Positions 29,401 to 37,313 of a stretch of 64,000 bases of DNA are shown here, piece after piece. The position numbers were made by a program, and so were the translations under genes. Under the pieces are notes generated by a model. That model ran no database searches. It was not told the DNA's origin and saw only the letters and a list, made by a program, of their open reading frames with translations. The stretch is taken from positions 2,378,392-2,442,391 of the forward strand of contig NZ_JH594596.1 of the NCBI RefSeq assembly GCF_000243215.1. The letters are read 5' to 3'. Position 1 is the first letter of the stretch. Every line of letters starts with the position of its first letter. The stretch is from Odoribacter laneus YIT 12061 (GTDB taxonomy: Bacteria; Bacteroidota; Bacteroidia; Bacteroidales; Marinifilaceae).

Positions 29401-29721
29401 CCATCCGCCGTTATCATGAGCGAAAGCAATTACAGTAATGCCCACGGCTTCCCTTGGGTTTACAAAGAACTGAAATTGGGAAAACTGATCGGGATGCCGG
29501 TACCGGGAACCATGACTGCCGTATGGTGGGAATCTCAGCAAGACCCGACTTTAGTATTTGGAATTCCGGAAGTAGGTATGAAAGATAATCAAGGACGTTT
29601 TCTGGAAAATCTTCAACTGGAACCAGACATCCGGGTAACCAATGATCCGGAATCTGCTATCCAGGGAAAAGATTTACAAGTAGAAGCCGCTGTAAAATCT
29701 TTGATGGAAGAGATTAAATAA
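26455..29721 (+). CDS. Tricorn-like S41 peptidase with WD40-type propellers
   Basis: A 1088-residue exported protease. A signal peptide ends near LCGLSAQEN. Residues ~25-560 hold two sets of PD40/WD40-like blades with repeated SPDGK and SPNGKEIA motifs. A lysine/glutamate-rich linker (~565-600) follows, then a second propeller part. The C-terminal part has a tricorn core, a PDZ-like segment and an S41 peptidase. The S41 region shows LDTRYNGGG and the nucleophile neighbourhood SESNYSNAHGFPWVYKE. It should cut peptides in the periplasm or at the cell surface. It is a stand-alone gene that ends at a very large inverted repeat. Confidence 0.92.
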   Translation: MNLFKFLLTGICVFILCGLSAQENALWTRYPAISPDGKTIAFNYKGDIYTVNVEGGKATQLTTNPAYDGWPVWSPDSKTLAFASNRSGSMDVYTVPATGGVPTRLTWNSTGETPITFTPDGKKILYRARIMPDANYTQFPSGSQIYAVPVQGGRPEQFLTFDANDIHFNKTGDKIIYHDYKGYEDNWRKHHKSSVTRDVWIHDLKTGKFTNITSKEVEDRSPVFTTDEQGIYFLSERFGDFNVCKLSLDNPQQIAQITHHSKHPVRFLSRSNDGTLCYFFNGEIYTLKEGQQPKKVKINIITDQVEPQVTSSTMRNGAREIALSPNGKEIAFVLRGDVFVTSVEYNTTKRITNTPTQERSVSFSPDGRSLVYAGERNGQWQIYTASLVDTTDKLFTYAKEIKEEQITKGKNACFEPSFSPNGKEIAYLENRTEIKVIDLKSKKVRTVLPAKYNYSYSDGDQWYQWSPDGKWILAKYFEHGGWQNSDVALVKADGSQEIHNLTNSGYSDASPKWMMDGKAVIWFSDRAGYRSHGSWGAQYDVYGLFLDPEAWDEFNMSKEEYALAKEMKNNDKKKEEAKKGNKKEEKKGEKKEDNKKKTETTSLPELHIDLTNLEDRITRLTINSSNLGDAVLTKDASKLYYLTRFEGGYDLWVRDFKEGTTRILAKLNKWGGSLEMDKEGKNLYMLANGQISKIDINSGKATPVTYEAELELKKPLEREYIFDHAWQQVVDKFYDPKLHNVDWEFYKKEYKRFLPHINNNYDFAEVLGELLGELNASHTGASYYAPSSAKQTAVLGAFYDPEYKGDGLKIQEVLEKGPLTSAKTKIKAGVIIEEINNQPIKAGKDYFPLLENQTGKRVYLTLYNPQTKERWHEYVKPISSGTQSELLYNRWVKSRQDLVEKLSGGEIGYIHIRSMDSQSFRKVYSELFGKFRNKKAIILDTRYNGGGWLHEDLANMLGGKKFAEFVPRGQYIGQDPFAQWTKPSAVIMSESNYSNAHGFPWVYKELKLGKLIGMPVPGTMTAVWWESQQDPTLVFGIPEVGMKDNQGRFLENLQLEPDIRVTNDPESAIQGKDLQVEAAVKSLMEEIK

Positions 29722-29729
29722 AAAACGTC

Positions 29730-29913
29730 TAAACGTAAAAAGATTCAAATGTTTAAAAGATTAGAAGGACTTGGTTCCTGATTAATGCTCGTCTGACGAC
29801 CCGCTGATGAATGAACTTTCGATGCTGATTCAAAATTAGACCGAAACAGAAGTTCATTCATCCGCAGAGCATGAATCAACTTTCATTTAAACATTTGAAT
29901 CTTTTTACGTTTA
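29730..29913. repeat. Large nested inverted repeat between two convergent genes
   Basis: The outer arms are 28 bases and perfect (29730-29757 and 29886-29913). Inside, GATGAATGAACTT (29806-29818) pairs with AAGTTCATTCATC (29850-29862), and ATGCTC pairs with GAGCAT. It lies between the tricorn-like gene and asnA, where it can stop transcription from both sides. The centre resembles the one in the terminator at 37208-37302. Confidence 0.8.
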
Positions 29914-29969
29914 AACCTTCAAAACAAAAAACGTTTGTAAAGCCTAGTCGTTAGGGGAAATACAAACTT

Positions 29970-31007
29970 TTAGAATAAAAATACCCCTTGTTTTTCACAT
30001 TCTTCCCTTATCTCATCGGGCCAGATTCCCGCCTGCACTTCCCCGATATGACATTTATGTAAAAGCAGCATACAAAGCCGGGATTGTCCAATCCCCCCTC
30101 CCATAGTCTGTGGCAATTTTCCCTCCAATAACAAAGAATGAAAATAGAGCTCTTTCCGTTCCTCACATTTCCTTAACTTTAACTGTCGCAGTAAGGCTTC
30201 TGGATTAACCCGGATACCCATGGAAGAAATTTCAAAAGCAGCCTGCAAAACGGGATTCCATACGATAATATCGCCATTTAACCCGTCTAAATTCCCCTCC
30301 GTCGGAGTAGACCAATCGTCATAATCCGGAGAACGATCATCGTGTATGCTCCCGTCTGCTAAAGTTCCCCCTATTCCCCGAATAAACACTGCCCCATGCT
30401 TTTCTGCAATCAATTGTTCTCTCTCTTTAGGCGTTTTATCCGGATAAAGCTGTCTTAATTCTTCGGCATGGATAAAATAGATTTCGTCCGGTAAAAATGC
30501 TTGTAAAACCGGAAATTGTTCACTCAACAAAAATTCTGTCCGTTTTAAAGCGGCATAAATCCGGCGTACACAGGTATTTAAACGTTCGACAGTCCTTTCT
30601 TGCGGAAGGATCACTTTTTCCCAATCCCACTGATCCACATAGATCGAATGAATATTACTGATTCCCTCATCAGGACGCAAAGCGTTCATATCTGTATAAA
30701 TACCTAATCCGGGTTGGATGTGATGCCGCCATAAAGCATAACGTTTCCATTTTGCCAAAGATTGCACGATCTCCGCCTCTCCTCCTCCCAACATCCGGGT
30801 CCGAAACCGGACCGGTAATTCCTTACCGTTCAAATTATCATTCAAGCCTTTTCCCGCAGCCACAGCAATCGGAGCCGTAATTCTCCTCAATTTTAATTCA
30901 GCAGCCAAAGCCAACTGAAAAGTATCTTTTACAAATTTAATCGCATGCTCCGTTTGCCAGACATCCAGCAAAGAGCGGTAAGCCCGTGGTAAAAATAATT
31001 GTTTCAT
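29970..31007 (-). CDS. asnA: Aspartate--ammonia ligase (asparagine synthetase A)
   Basis: Makes asparagine from aspartate, ammonia and ATP (AMP-forming), in the cytoplasm. The 345-residue product starts MKQLFLPRAYRSLLDV; an ATG at 31007 is chosen because the longer frame to 31124 would run through a terminator hairpin. Family marks are RRITAPIAVAAGKGLNDNL, SIYVDQWDWEKV, the substrate region DWSTPTEGNLDGLNGDI and GGGIGQSRLCMLLL near the end. Its leader (31030-31164) carries an Asn-rich peptide and an attenuator, so expression should rise when charged tRNA-Asn is scarce. Confidence 0.96.
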   Translation of the reverse strand: MKQLFLPRAYRSLLDVWQTEHAIKFVKDTFQLALAAELKLRRITAPIAVAAGKGLNDNLNGKELPVRFRTRMLGGGEAEIVQSLAKWKRYALWRHHIQPGLGIYTDMNALRPDEGISNIHSIYVDQWDWEKVILPQERTVERLNTCVRRIYAALKRTEFLLSEQFPVLQAFLPDEIYFIHAEELRQLYPDKTPKEREQLIAEKHGAVFIRGIGGTLADGSIHDDRSPDYDDWSTPTEGNLDGLNGDIIVWNPVLQAAFEISSMGIRVNPEALLRQLKLRKCEERKELYFHSLLLEGKLPQTMGGGIGQSRLCMLLLHKCHIGEVQAGIWPDEIREECEKQGVFLF

Positions 31008-31029
31008 GTGTATCTGTATATAATTAAAC

Positions 31030-31058
31030 AAAAAAGCCTCCCTTTTACAAGGAAGGCT
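31030..31058 (-). terminator. Attenuator terminator in the asnA leader
   Basis: On the minus strand AGCCTTCCTT (31058-31049) pairs fully with AAGGGAGGCT (31044-31035), with one G-U pair, around a GTAA loop, and six T follow. It ends 23 bases before the asnA ATG, so it can only act by switching asnA off. Its 5' arm can instead pair with 31096-31110. Confidence 0.88.
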
Positions 31059-31083
31059 ATACTTGATCAGGATTTTATATGCG

Positions 31084-31164
31084 TCAACTTTCACAATAAC
31101 CTTCCTCTTGCAACGGATTAACATTGCAATTATTAAAAAGATTATTGTTATTCAGATGCTTCAC
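31084..31164 (-). CDS. Asn-rich leader peptide of asnA
   Basis: A 26-codon ORF (GTG start, TGA stop) that begins about 20 bases after the predicted transcription start. Eight of the 26 residues are Asn, all within codons 5-16, in the pattern NNNN-LF-NN-C-N-V-N. The end reads PLQEEGYCES. A TTGCAA at 31124-31129 pairs with TTGCAA at 31108-31113 (pause hairpin). The stretch 31096-31110 (codons for QEEGY) pairs with 31048-31060 as antiterminator. Stalling at Asn codons would free the antiterminator and let asnA be read. An in-frame GTG 21 bases upstream lies at the predicted start site and is less likely. Confidence 0.82.
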   Translation of the reverse strand: MKHLNNNNLFNNCNVNPLQEEGYCES

Positions 31165-31189
31165 TGTATTTCGTATTTCGATCACCTGC

Positions 31190-31225
31190 CAAAAGTATAG
31201 AAAGAATCGCAGAATGACAAGCAAA
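31190..31225 (-). promoter_or_regulatory. asnA: Promoter of the asnA leader
   Basis: The -7 box TACTTTTG (31190-31197) matches TAnnTTTG. A TTG lies 20 bases upstream and a TTTG at 24. It places the transcript start near 31184, just before the leader peptide. Confidence 0.65.
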
Positions 31226-31300
31226 GCTGTTTAAATTTTAAACATTCAGTATTTATTTTCACAAAAAGTTTTTAATCCCACTCTTTTCTCCTTTTCCTCC

Positions 31301-32110
31301 TTAGGACCTGCTTTTAAAACGCCGAACCAGCCAGGTAAAAGAAAAGAAAAGGAGGAAACACAATACGATAGTGGCTCCGGAAGGAATTTTCAATCCGGCG
31401 GAAACAAAAAGGCCGATAACCGATCCGAGCGTACTGATCAAAGCCGAAGCTAAAAGCTGCTGCCGGAAATTCTGATAAAGCATTCCAGCAATTGCCTGTG
31501 GAATAGTCAGATAAGAGATAACCAATATAATCCCCGCCAATTTCATACACAACACCACACAAAGAGCAATAATTAGCATGATACCGGTTTCCAGAAAATT
31601 GACGCGGATATGGAGAGTTCGACTATATTCTTTGTCAAAAGCAATATAAAAAAGAGGACGGTAAAAAAGAGCAAAAAAGACAAGGATAAAAATGCAAAGT
31701 AATATCGACAAAACAATCTGACCGAAAGTAATCGTCAATATATTCCCAAAAAGATAAGACATCAAATTAGGGGCATATCCCGGGGTCAAATAAATAAAAA
31801 GCACGCCTATTGCCATACCGGCCGACCAAAATATTCCGATCAGGGAATCTTCCCTCACTTTCCTATTCTCCGAAAGGAAAAGTATTCCCCAAGCGGCCAG
31901 CACAGAGAATACCGCTGCGCCTAAAAGGGGAGCAAATCCCATATAATAGGCAAATCCCAAACCGCCAAAAGAAGCATGGGTAATTCCCCCGCTAATAAAC
32001 ACCATCCGCTTGGCAACGATATAAGTACCCACTAAGCCGCAACTAATTCCAATCAGTATGGTACTTATCAGTGCATTCTGAAAAAAATCGTAGTTTAATA
32101 AATCAAACAT
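31301..32110 (-). CDS. Metal ABC transporter permease (ZnuB-like)
   Basis: The 269-residue inner-membrane subunit of a zinc/manganese-type ABC importer. It has about 8 hydrophobic segments. The ABC-3 family pattern is clear in GISCGLVGTYIVAKRMVFISGG, THASFGGLGFAYYMG and LSYLTIPQAIAGML-like regions. It should pass the metal delivered by the lipoprotein encoded at 33 kb. It starts 40 bases after the ATPase gene and is the last gene of this three-gene operon. Confidence 0.9.
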   Translation of the reverse strand: MFDLLNYDFFQNALISTILIGISCGLVGTYIVAKRMVFISGGITHASFGGLGFAYYMGFAPLLGAAVFSVLAAWGILFLSENRKVREDSLIGIFWSAGMAIGVLFIYLTPGYAPNLMSYLFGNILTITFGQIVLSILLCIFILVFFALFYRPLFYIAFDKEYSRTLHIRVNFLETGIMLIIALCVVLCMKLAGIILVISYLTIPQAIAGMLYQNFRQQLLASALISTLGSVIGLFVSAGLKIPSGATIVLCFLLFFSFTWLVRRFKSRS

Positions 32111-32150
32111 AATAAGAATCCGATCTATAAAATTAATTCCAAACCTTTTT

Positions 32151-32894
32151 TCATTCGGGATGTTCTGTCAATACCCGATGTGGAATTTGCCCGTGAGTTA
32201 TCAGCTCAATCGGACAATTATACAATTTCAATTGTTCTGAAGATATTAAATTCGAATGATGATAATGCAATTCCCGGTTTACACAAGCAATGGTTTTCAC
32301 ATAAGAACAAATTGTCCCCAGATCGTGAGAAACCATAATAATACAAAGACTTTTATTCAACTCTTTCAGTATGGTATAAAACTCTTTTTCAAAATTACTG
32401 TCTACATAGGTAGTGGGTTCATCCAATATCAATACCCGGGGAGAGGAAATAATTGCCCGGCATAAAAATACGCGTTGCATTTGCCCTCCGGACAATTCTC
32501 CAATAGGCATTTTTATATATTCCTTCATCCCATATTTTTCCAGTAATTCCTCCGCTTTTTTCTTATCCTCTCGTCCATAGGTCTTAAAAAGCCCTTTCTC
32601 TGACAAAAGACCGGAAAGCACCACTTCCCTTACATCAATAGGGAAGCGCTGATCGAAATGACTATTTTGAGGTAGATATCCAAAAAGATTTTGTAGAGGA
32701 GCATAGTATTCCACTTCCCCGCTAAAAGGCTTTAACAATCCCAGAATAACTTTCAAAAGTGTCGTTTTTCCGCCTCCGTTTGGTCCTATAATACCGATAA
32801 AATCCTGTTCCTCCACTTTCAGGTTTACATTTTTCAACACCGGAACAGTCTCATAACCGGCTGTAATATTTTTCAATTCCAGAATTGTCGTCAT
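32151..32894 (-). CDS. Metal ABC transporter ATPase (ZnuC-like)
   Basis: A 247-residue ATPase with Walker A GPNGGGKTTLLK, Q-loop LPQNSHFD, signature LSGGQMQRV, Walker B VLILDEPT and the switch histidine in VSHDLG. It powers import through the permease encoded next. ATG at 32894 is chosen; the frame continues to a TTG at 32909, overlapping the end of the binding-protein gene. It overlaps or nearly touches its neighbours, as expected for one operon. Confidence 0.9.
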   Translation of the reverse strand: MTTILELKNITAGYETVPVLKNVNLKVEEQDFIGIIGPNGGGKTTLLKVILGLLKPFSGEVEYYAPLQNLFGYLPQNSHFDQRFPIDVREVVLSGLLSEKGLFKTYGREDKKKAEELLEKYGMKEYIKMPIGELSGGQMQRVFLCRAIISSPRVLILDEPTTYVDSNFEKEFYTILKELNKSLCIIMVSHDLGTICSYVKTIACVNRELHYHHSNLISSEQLKLYNCPIELITHGQIPHRVLTEHPE

Positions 32895-32905
32895 TTTTCC
32901 CGATT

Positions 32906-33790
32906 TCAATTTAATTTCTCTTTCAATATACGAATTAAATTTTCCATTTCCGCCATCCAGTCGGGACTAAGTGGGTCTATCGGAATAATCTGGACACCGG
33001 TTTCCGCGGCTACGGAATTAGCATTATTGACGTCAAATTGATTTTGAATGAAAATAAGGGGAATTTTCTTTTCCCGGACAATGTCCACGATTTTTTTCAA
33101 ATGCCTGGGGTCGGGTTCCTTCCCTTCTTCTTCTATTGAAATTTGTTCCAAACCGTAATCACGGGCAAAATATGTGAGTGCCGGATGATAAATCAGAAAC
33201 GTACGTTGAGTTTTACCTGCCAATTCCTGCTCCGCCTGCTGAGCCAACTGCTTTATACGTTTTTCTAAACGCTCATAATTGGCCCGAAACACAGCTTGTT
33301 TTTCAGGATAAGTCTCAGCAAGTACTTCGTAAATTTCCCGGCTCATCATCAGCGCATAGCGGGGTGACATCCATACATGTGGGTCTACGCTTGCCTGAGG
33401 ATGCTGTACATGAGCCGAAGCATGTTGACAATCTCCAGCTATCAATTCTAATGTATCGGAATGCCTGATCAATACCGGTTTCTTTTTTCCTTCCAATACC
33501 GGATATAAATGTACTGTTTCAAAAGGCAAATAACCTACTGCAAAACAAATATCGCTATCTAACAGTTTTTTCAATTGCTCGGTATTTAAGTCGGAAGTAG
33601 CTGGATTCATCCCCGGAGGCACCATGACATTTATCTTTACGTAATCTCCGGCAATTTGCTCCACAAAATACTGCTGGGGTAAAATACTGACACTGACGAT
33701 TCGTTCATCTTTAGGCTTAGAAGCACAGGAGAAAAAGAATAACAGAACGGGCAAAAAAGGAAGTATTTTGGTTAACTTAATGCTAATCAT
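32906..33790 (-). CDS. Zinc/manganese ABC transporter binding lipoprotein (ZnuA-like)
   Basis: A 294-residue periplasmic metal-binding lipoprotein. A lipobox ends at FFFSC near residue 22. Likely metal ligands are the histidines of the loop HASAHVQHP, DPHVWMSPR, YHPALTYFARDYG and the acidic IPIDPLSPDW. A His-rich loop before DPHVW is typical of zinc rather than manganese proteins, but this is inference. It is the first gene of the operon. A TATCTTTA box at 33822-33829 may be the promoter, and no clear Zur or Fur box is visible. Confidence 0.9.
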   Translation of the reverse strand: MISIKLTKILPFLPVLLFFFSCASKPKDERIVSVSILPQQYFVEQIAGDYVKINVMVPPGMNPATSDLNTEQLKKLLDSDICFAVGYLPFETVHLYPVLEGKKKPVLIRHSDTLELIAGDCQHASAHVQHPQASVDPHVWMSPRYALMMSREIYEVLAETYPEKQAVFRANYERLEKRIKQLAQQAEQELAGKTQRTFLIYHPALTYFARDYGLEQISIEEEGKEPDPRHLKKIVDIVREKKIPLIFIQNQFDVNNANSVAAETGVQIIPIDPLSPDWMAEMENLIRILKEKLN

Positions 33791-34288
33791 ATTATTAAAA
33801 GGAATATTTTATTTAAGAGGGTAAAGATAATACATTTCCCTCCAATATAGATCAGTCTTTCTATTTTTTTCGTTTTGTTTTCAAAATCCATTTTGGTGAA
33901 AATATTCGAATGTGAAAATGTATAAATGTTTAAAAAGAGTTTTACAGAAGTCACGGGTTTTCGGGACCTGACTGGCAAAATCTTTCAGACTTCTGATCAG
34001 CGGAACTACAATTCGGATAAATAAATTTCAATCGGGAACTTTTGTTCCACCCATCCGGCTTGCGCCAATTTGTTTTCCCAATTTCTGCCTTCAAAAAGTA
34101 AAACTTTATTTTTTCGAACATTTTCACTCTTAAACACTTGAACATTTAGATACGTTCACCTTATCACCCTTAAACTTTATTCCCTTTAAACATTCAACTG
34201 ATAGTAGGAAGTTTTTTTGCTTTCAGACCTAGATTTTTTTAGCTTTGCAACGGAATCCATATTTAAAAAAATTTAAAACGTTTGAAAT
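33791..34288. other. Divergent intergenic region between znuA-like gene and lpd
   Basis: It contains the two promoters and loose inverted pieces: a TGTTTAAA-type arm near 33926 with a partner near 34184, an AGAAGTC/GACTTCT pair near 33950-34000, and GGAACTTTTGTTCC near 34040. GTATAAATGTTTAAAAA at 33920-33936 recurs at 49405-49421. No gene is seen. Confidence 0.4.
34216..34247 (+). promoter_or_regulatory. Promoter of lpd
   Basis: TTTG (34216-34219), 20 bases, then TAGCTTTG (34240-34247). Both elements and spacing match the Bacteroidetes consensus. It starts transcription about 35 bases before the ATG. Confidence 0.75.
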
Positions 34289-35680
34289 ATGAAATATGAT
34301 TTAATTGTCATCGGGAGTGGTCCCGGAGGTTATGTAGCCGCTATCCGTGCAGCACAATTGGGGATGAATGTGGCTGTCGTAGAAAGAGCAGAATTAGGAG
34401 GTATTTGTTTAAACTGGGGATGTATTCCCACCAAATCTCTTTTAAAATCGGCTCAGGTACTGGATTACGCCCGCCATGCTGAAGCTTATGGCGTTCAAGT
34501 GATGGAAGCCCAGCCCGATTTCAATGCGATAATCGCCCGAAGCCGCGGAGTGGCAGAAAAAATGAGTAAAGGTATTCAATACTTATTCAAAAAAAACAAT
34601 ATAACGGTCCTGGAAGGAAATGGGAAACTGACATCCGATAAGAAGGTAGAAGTGACCGATAATACAGGTGTTTCCCAACTCTACGAAGCTCAGCACATCA
34701 TTCTCGCCACAGGTGCCCGTTCCAGACAATTACCGGCAATTCCCCAGGACGGGAAACGCATCATTGGTTATCGGCAAGCTCTCACCCTGGATCATTTGCC
34801 CGCTTCTTTGCTCGTAGTCGGTTCCGGAGCCATCGGTTCCGAACTGGCTTGGTTTTATAACGCCATGGGGACAAAAGTTACTTTAGTAGAATTTATGCCG
34901 AATGTATTGCCCGTAGAAGACGAAGAAGTTTCTAAGCAAATTGCCCGTTCTTTCAAAAAAGCCGGCATTGAAGTAATGGTTAAGTCTACTGTAGAGAGTG
35001 TAGATACCACAGGAGAACTATTAAAGATCAACATTCGGAATAAAAAAGGAGAAATCGAAGTAAAAGAAGCCGAAATTGTTTTGTCCGCAGCCGGTATTAC
35101 GCCCAATGTAGAACATATCGGTTTGGAAGAAGCCGGCATTGCACTGGAAAGAGGACGCATTCAGGTAGACGACTTTTATCGCACAAACGTGGAAAATATC
35201 TATGCAATCGGAGACATCGTGCACGGTCCGGCTTTAGCTCATGTCGCTTCTGCAGAAGCCATCTGTTGTGTAGAGAAAATCGCCGGTCTTCAGCCCGAAC
35301 CGATTGATTACGGTAATATCCCGGGATGTACTTATACCACTCCTGAAGTCGCTTCTGTCGGTCTTACCGAAGCCAAAGCCCTGGAAAACGGATACGAAAT
35401 CAAGATAGGAAAATTTCCTTTCACTGCTTCAGGGAAAGCCAGTGCTGCCGGTGCAAATGAGGGATTTATTAAATTAATCTTCGATGCAAAAGAAAACACC
35501 TTACTGGGCGCTCATTTAATCGGAACAAACGTAACAGAGATGATTGCAGAATTAGTATTGGCCCGGAAGAAAAAGGTTACAGGCCACGACCTCATTAAAA
35601 CCATTCACCCTCACCCGACTATGAGCGAAGCAATTATGGAAGCTGCTGCAGCGGCATATGACGAAGTAATTCATCTTTAA
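34289..35680 (+). CDS. lpdA: Dihydrolipoyl dehydrogenase
   Basis: Reoxidises dihydrolipoyl groups of 2-oxoacid dehydrogenase or glycine-cleavage complexes with NAD+. The 463-residue flavoenzyme has the FAD loop VIGSGPGGYVAAIRAAQLG, the redox disulfide CLNWGC (C40 and C45), the NAD loop VVGSGAIGSELAWF, the second FAD stretch YAIGDIVHGPALAHVASAE and the dimer-interface base HPHPTMSEAIMEA. All active-site parts are present. It stands alone between its promoter and a terminator at 35713-35752. Which complex it serves is not visible in this window. Confidence 0.97.
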   Translation: MKYDLIVIGSGPGGYVAAIRAAQLGMNVAVVERAELGGICLNWGCIPTKSLLKSAQVLDYARHAEAYGVQVMEAQPDFNAIIARSRGVAEKMSKGIQYLFKKNNITVLEGNGKLTSDKKVEVTDNTGVSQLYEAQHIILATGARSRQLPAIPQDGKRIIGYRQALTLDHLPASLLVVGSGAIGSELAWFYNAMGTKVTLVEFMPNVLPVEDEEVSKQIARSFKKAGIEVMVKSTVESVDTTGELLKINIRNKKGEIEVKEAEIVLSAAGITPNVEHIGLEEAGIALERGRIQVDDFYRTNVENIYAIGDIVHGPALAHVASAEAICCVEKIAGLQPEPIDYGNIPGCTYTTPEVASVGLTEAKALENGYEIKIGKFPFTASGKASAAGANEGFIKLIFDAKENTLLGAHLIGTNVTEMIAELVLARKKKVTGHDLIKTIHPHPTMSEAIMEAAAAAYDEVIHL

Positions 35681-35712
35681 CATTAGCGGACTTCAGGGTG
35701 CAGGCAAAAAAA

Positions 35713-35752
35713 TTTTCCTGTCTTTTCAGCAACAGACAGGAAAAAGTTTTAA
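35713..35752 (+). terminator. Terminator after lpd
   Basis: TTTTCCTGTC (35713-35722) pairs with GACAGGAAAA (35735-35744) and is followed by AGTTTT. The T run is short, so termination may be partial. Confidence 0.6.
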
Positions 35753-35779
35753 TAATGAAATTTTTAACTGTTTTTAAAT

Positions 35780-37159
35780 ATGAAAAAAATCTTATTGATT
35801 ACCGCCCTTAGTATGAGCTGTGCAGGCATTTTCGCTCAATCGCTTACAGACAAGGACTTAAATGAAATTCGTTCCAGCTTGAAAAAAGATGCTTCTACGC
35901 AAGCCATTCAAAACATTTTAACCGTAGACAAAAACATAAAAGAGAATGCGCTGAACCGGGAATTGCAAGGAAAAATCGACCATTTTTTCAAATACCGGGT
36001 TAATGTGAAAGGAATTACCGATCAGCACAGCTCCGGACGCTGTTGGATGTTCACTTCCATGAATGTACTCCGGCCTTCTATCATGGAGAAATACAATTTA
36101 AGTCACTTCGATTTTTCACACAACTATACTTACTTCTGGGATATTTTTGAGAAATCGAATTTGTTTTTGGAAAATATCATTACAACGGCTTCAAAACCGA
36201 TGGACGACCGGGAAGTCACGACTTATTTTCAATCGCCTGTAAACGATGGAGGCGTATGGAATCTTTATTATAATGTTGCTCAAAAATATGGAGTGGTACC
36301 TCAGGAAGTCATGCCAGAAACAGCTCATTCCAACAATACCTCTCAAATGGTTAATATTCTCAACGAAAAACTTCGCTTAGGGGGATATACTTTGAGAGAA
36401 ATGGCTGCAGCTGGTAAATCAGCTAAAGACTTACGTGCAGAAAAGAAAGAGATTTTAAAAGATGTCTATCGTATTCTTTCTCTTTGCCTGGGAGAACCTC
36501 CCCATACGTTTACCTGGAGATACAAAGATAAAGAAGGAAATATCAAAGAATTGGCAAACTATACCCCTTTGCAATTTTATAAAGCGATCACCCCAGCAGA
36601 TTACAGTCCGGAAAACTATGTTATGATTATGAATGATCCTACACGGGAATATTATAAATTATACGAGATACAAAATTACCGGAATGCAGTAGAAGGAGTA
36701 AACTGGGTATACCTGAATCTACCCAACGAAGACATCAAGAAAGCGGCTCTGGCTTCCATTAAAAATAACGAGGCGATGTATGCCTCCTGCGACGTAGGGA
36801 AACAACATCAACGGGAAACCGGTATTCTGGATCCGGAGATGTACGACTATGAAAGTCTTTTGGGAGTAAAATTGAATATGGATAAAAAAGCCCGCATCTT
36901 AACCCGTCAAAGCGGTTCTTCACACGCCATGACATTAGTGGGATGTGATACGGACGAAAACGATCAACCCGTAAAATGGGAATTTGAGAACAGCTGGGGA
37001 ACCAAAGCCGGTAACCAAGGTTATCTGACATTTACCGACAAATGGTTCGACGAATATATGTTCCGGATCGTAATCCATCGGAAATACTTGGATGAAAAAG
37101 CCATCCACAGTTTAAAATCAAAACCGATTCCATTACCGGTATGGGATTATATGTTTTAA
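35780..37159 (+). CDS. C1-family cysteine peptidase (aminopeptidase C / bleomycin hydrolase type)
   Basis: A 459-residue papain-fold peptidase that carries a signal peptide ending near GIFAQSL, unlike cytoplasmic PepC. The catalytic triad is visible: Cys in SSGRCWMFTSM (C88), His in SSHAMTLVG (H382) and Asn in ENSWGTKAG (N404). The Gln of the oxyanion hole is in TDQHSSGRC. It should trim amino acids or short peptides in the periplasm. The C-terminus (KPIPLPVWDYMF) is longer than needed for the fold and may plug the active site, as in bleomycin hydrolases. It ends at the large terminator at 37208. Confidence 0.93.
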   Translation: MKKILLITALSMSCAGIFAQSLTDKDLNEIRSSLKKDASTQAIQNILTVDKNIKENALNRELQGKIDHFFKYRVNVKGITDQHSSGRCWMFTSMNVLRPSIMEKYNLSHFDFSHNYTYFWDIFEKSNLFLENIITTASKPMDDREVTTYFQSPVNDGGVWNLYYNVAQKYGVVPQEVMPETAHSNNTSQMVNILNEKLRLGGYTLREMAAAGKSAKDLRAEKKEILKDVYRILSLCLGEPPHTFTWRYKDKEGNIKELANYTPLQFYKAITPADYSPENYVMIMNDPTREYYKLYEIQNYRNAVEGVNWVYLNLPNEDIKKAALASIKNNEAMYASCDVGKQHQRETGILDPEMYDYESLLGVKLNMDKKARILTRQSGSSHAMTLVGCDTDENDQPVKWEFENSWGTKAGNQGYLTFTDKWFDEYMFRIVIHRKYLDEKAIHSLKSKPIPLPVWDYMF

Positions 37160-37207
37160 AGAATCCCCCGAGGGCAAACGGATGCCCTGCACCGGATTAA
37201 AACCCGT

Positions 37208-37302
37208 TTAACGCTTCACTGACGAATGAATTTCCGATGCTGATAGAAAGAGATTGTCATCAGCATCCCCCTTTGCCCGTCAGTGAAGCGTTAAGTTTTT
37301 TT
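37208..37302 (+). terminator. Long nested terminator after the C1 peptidase
   Basis: TTAACGCTTCACTGACG (37208-37224) pairs perfectly with 37278-37294, and GATGCTGAT (37236-37244) pairs with ATCAGCATC (37259-37267). It is followed by seven T. It also faces the convergent ispF gene. The centre matches that of the 29.7 kb inverted repeat. Confidence 0.87.
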
Positions 37303-37313
37303 CGTCAGGCTCC

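Noticed and set aside
31008-31124. N-terminal extension of asnA to 31124
   Set aside because: It would translate through the attenuator terminator and would not match the known AsnA N-terminus.
33791-33850. Zur or Fur box at the zinc-transporter promoter
   Set aside because: Only AT-rich sequence; no convincing palindrome of the known types.
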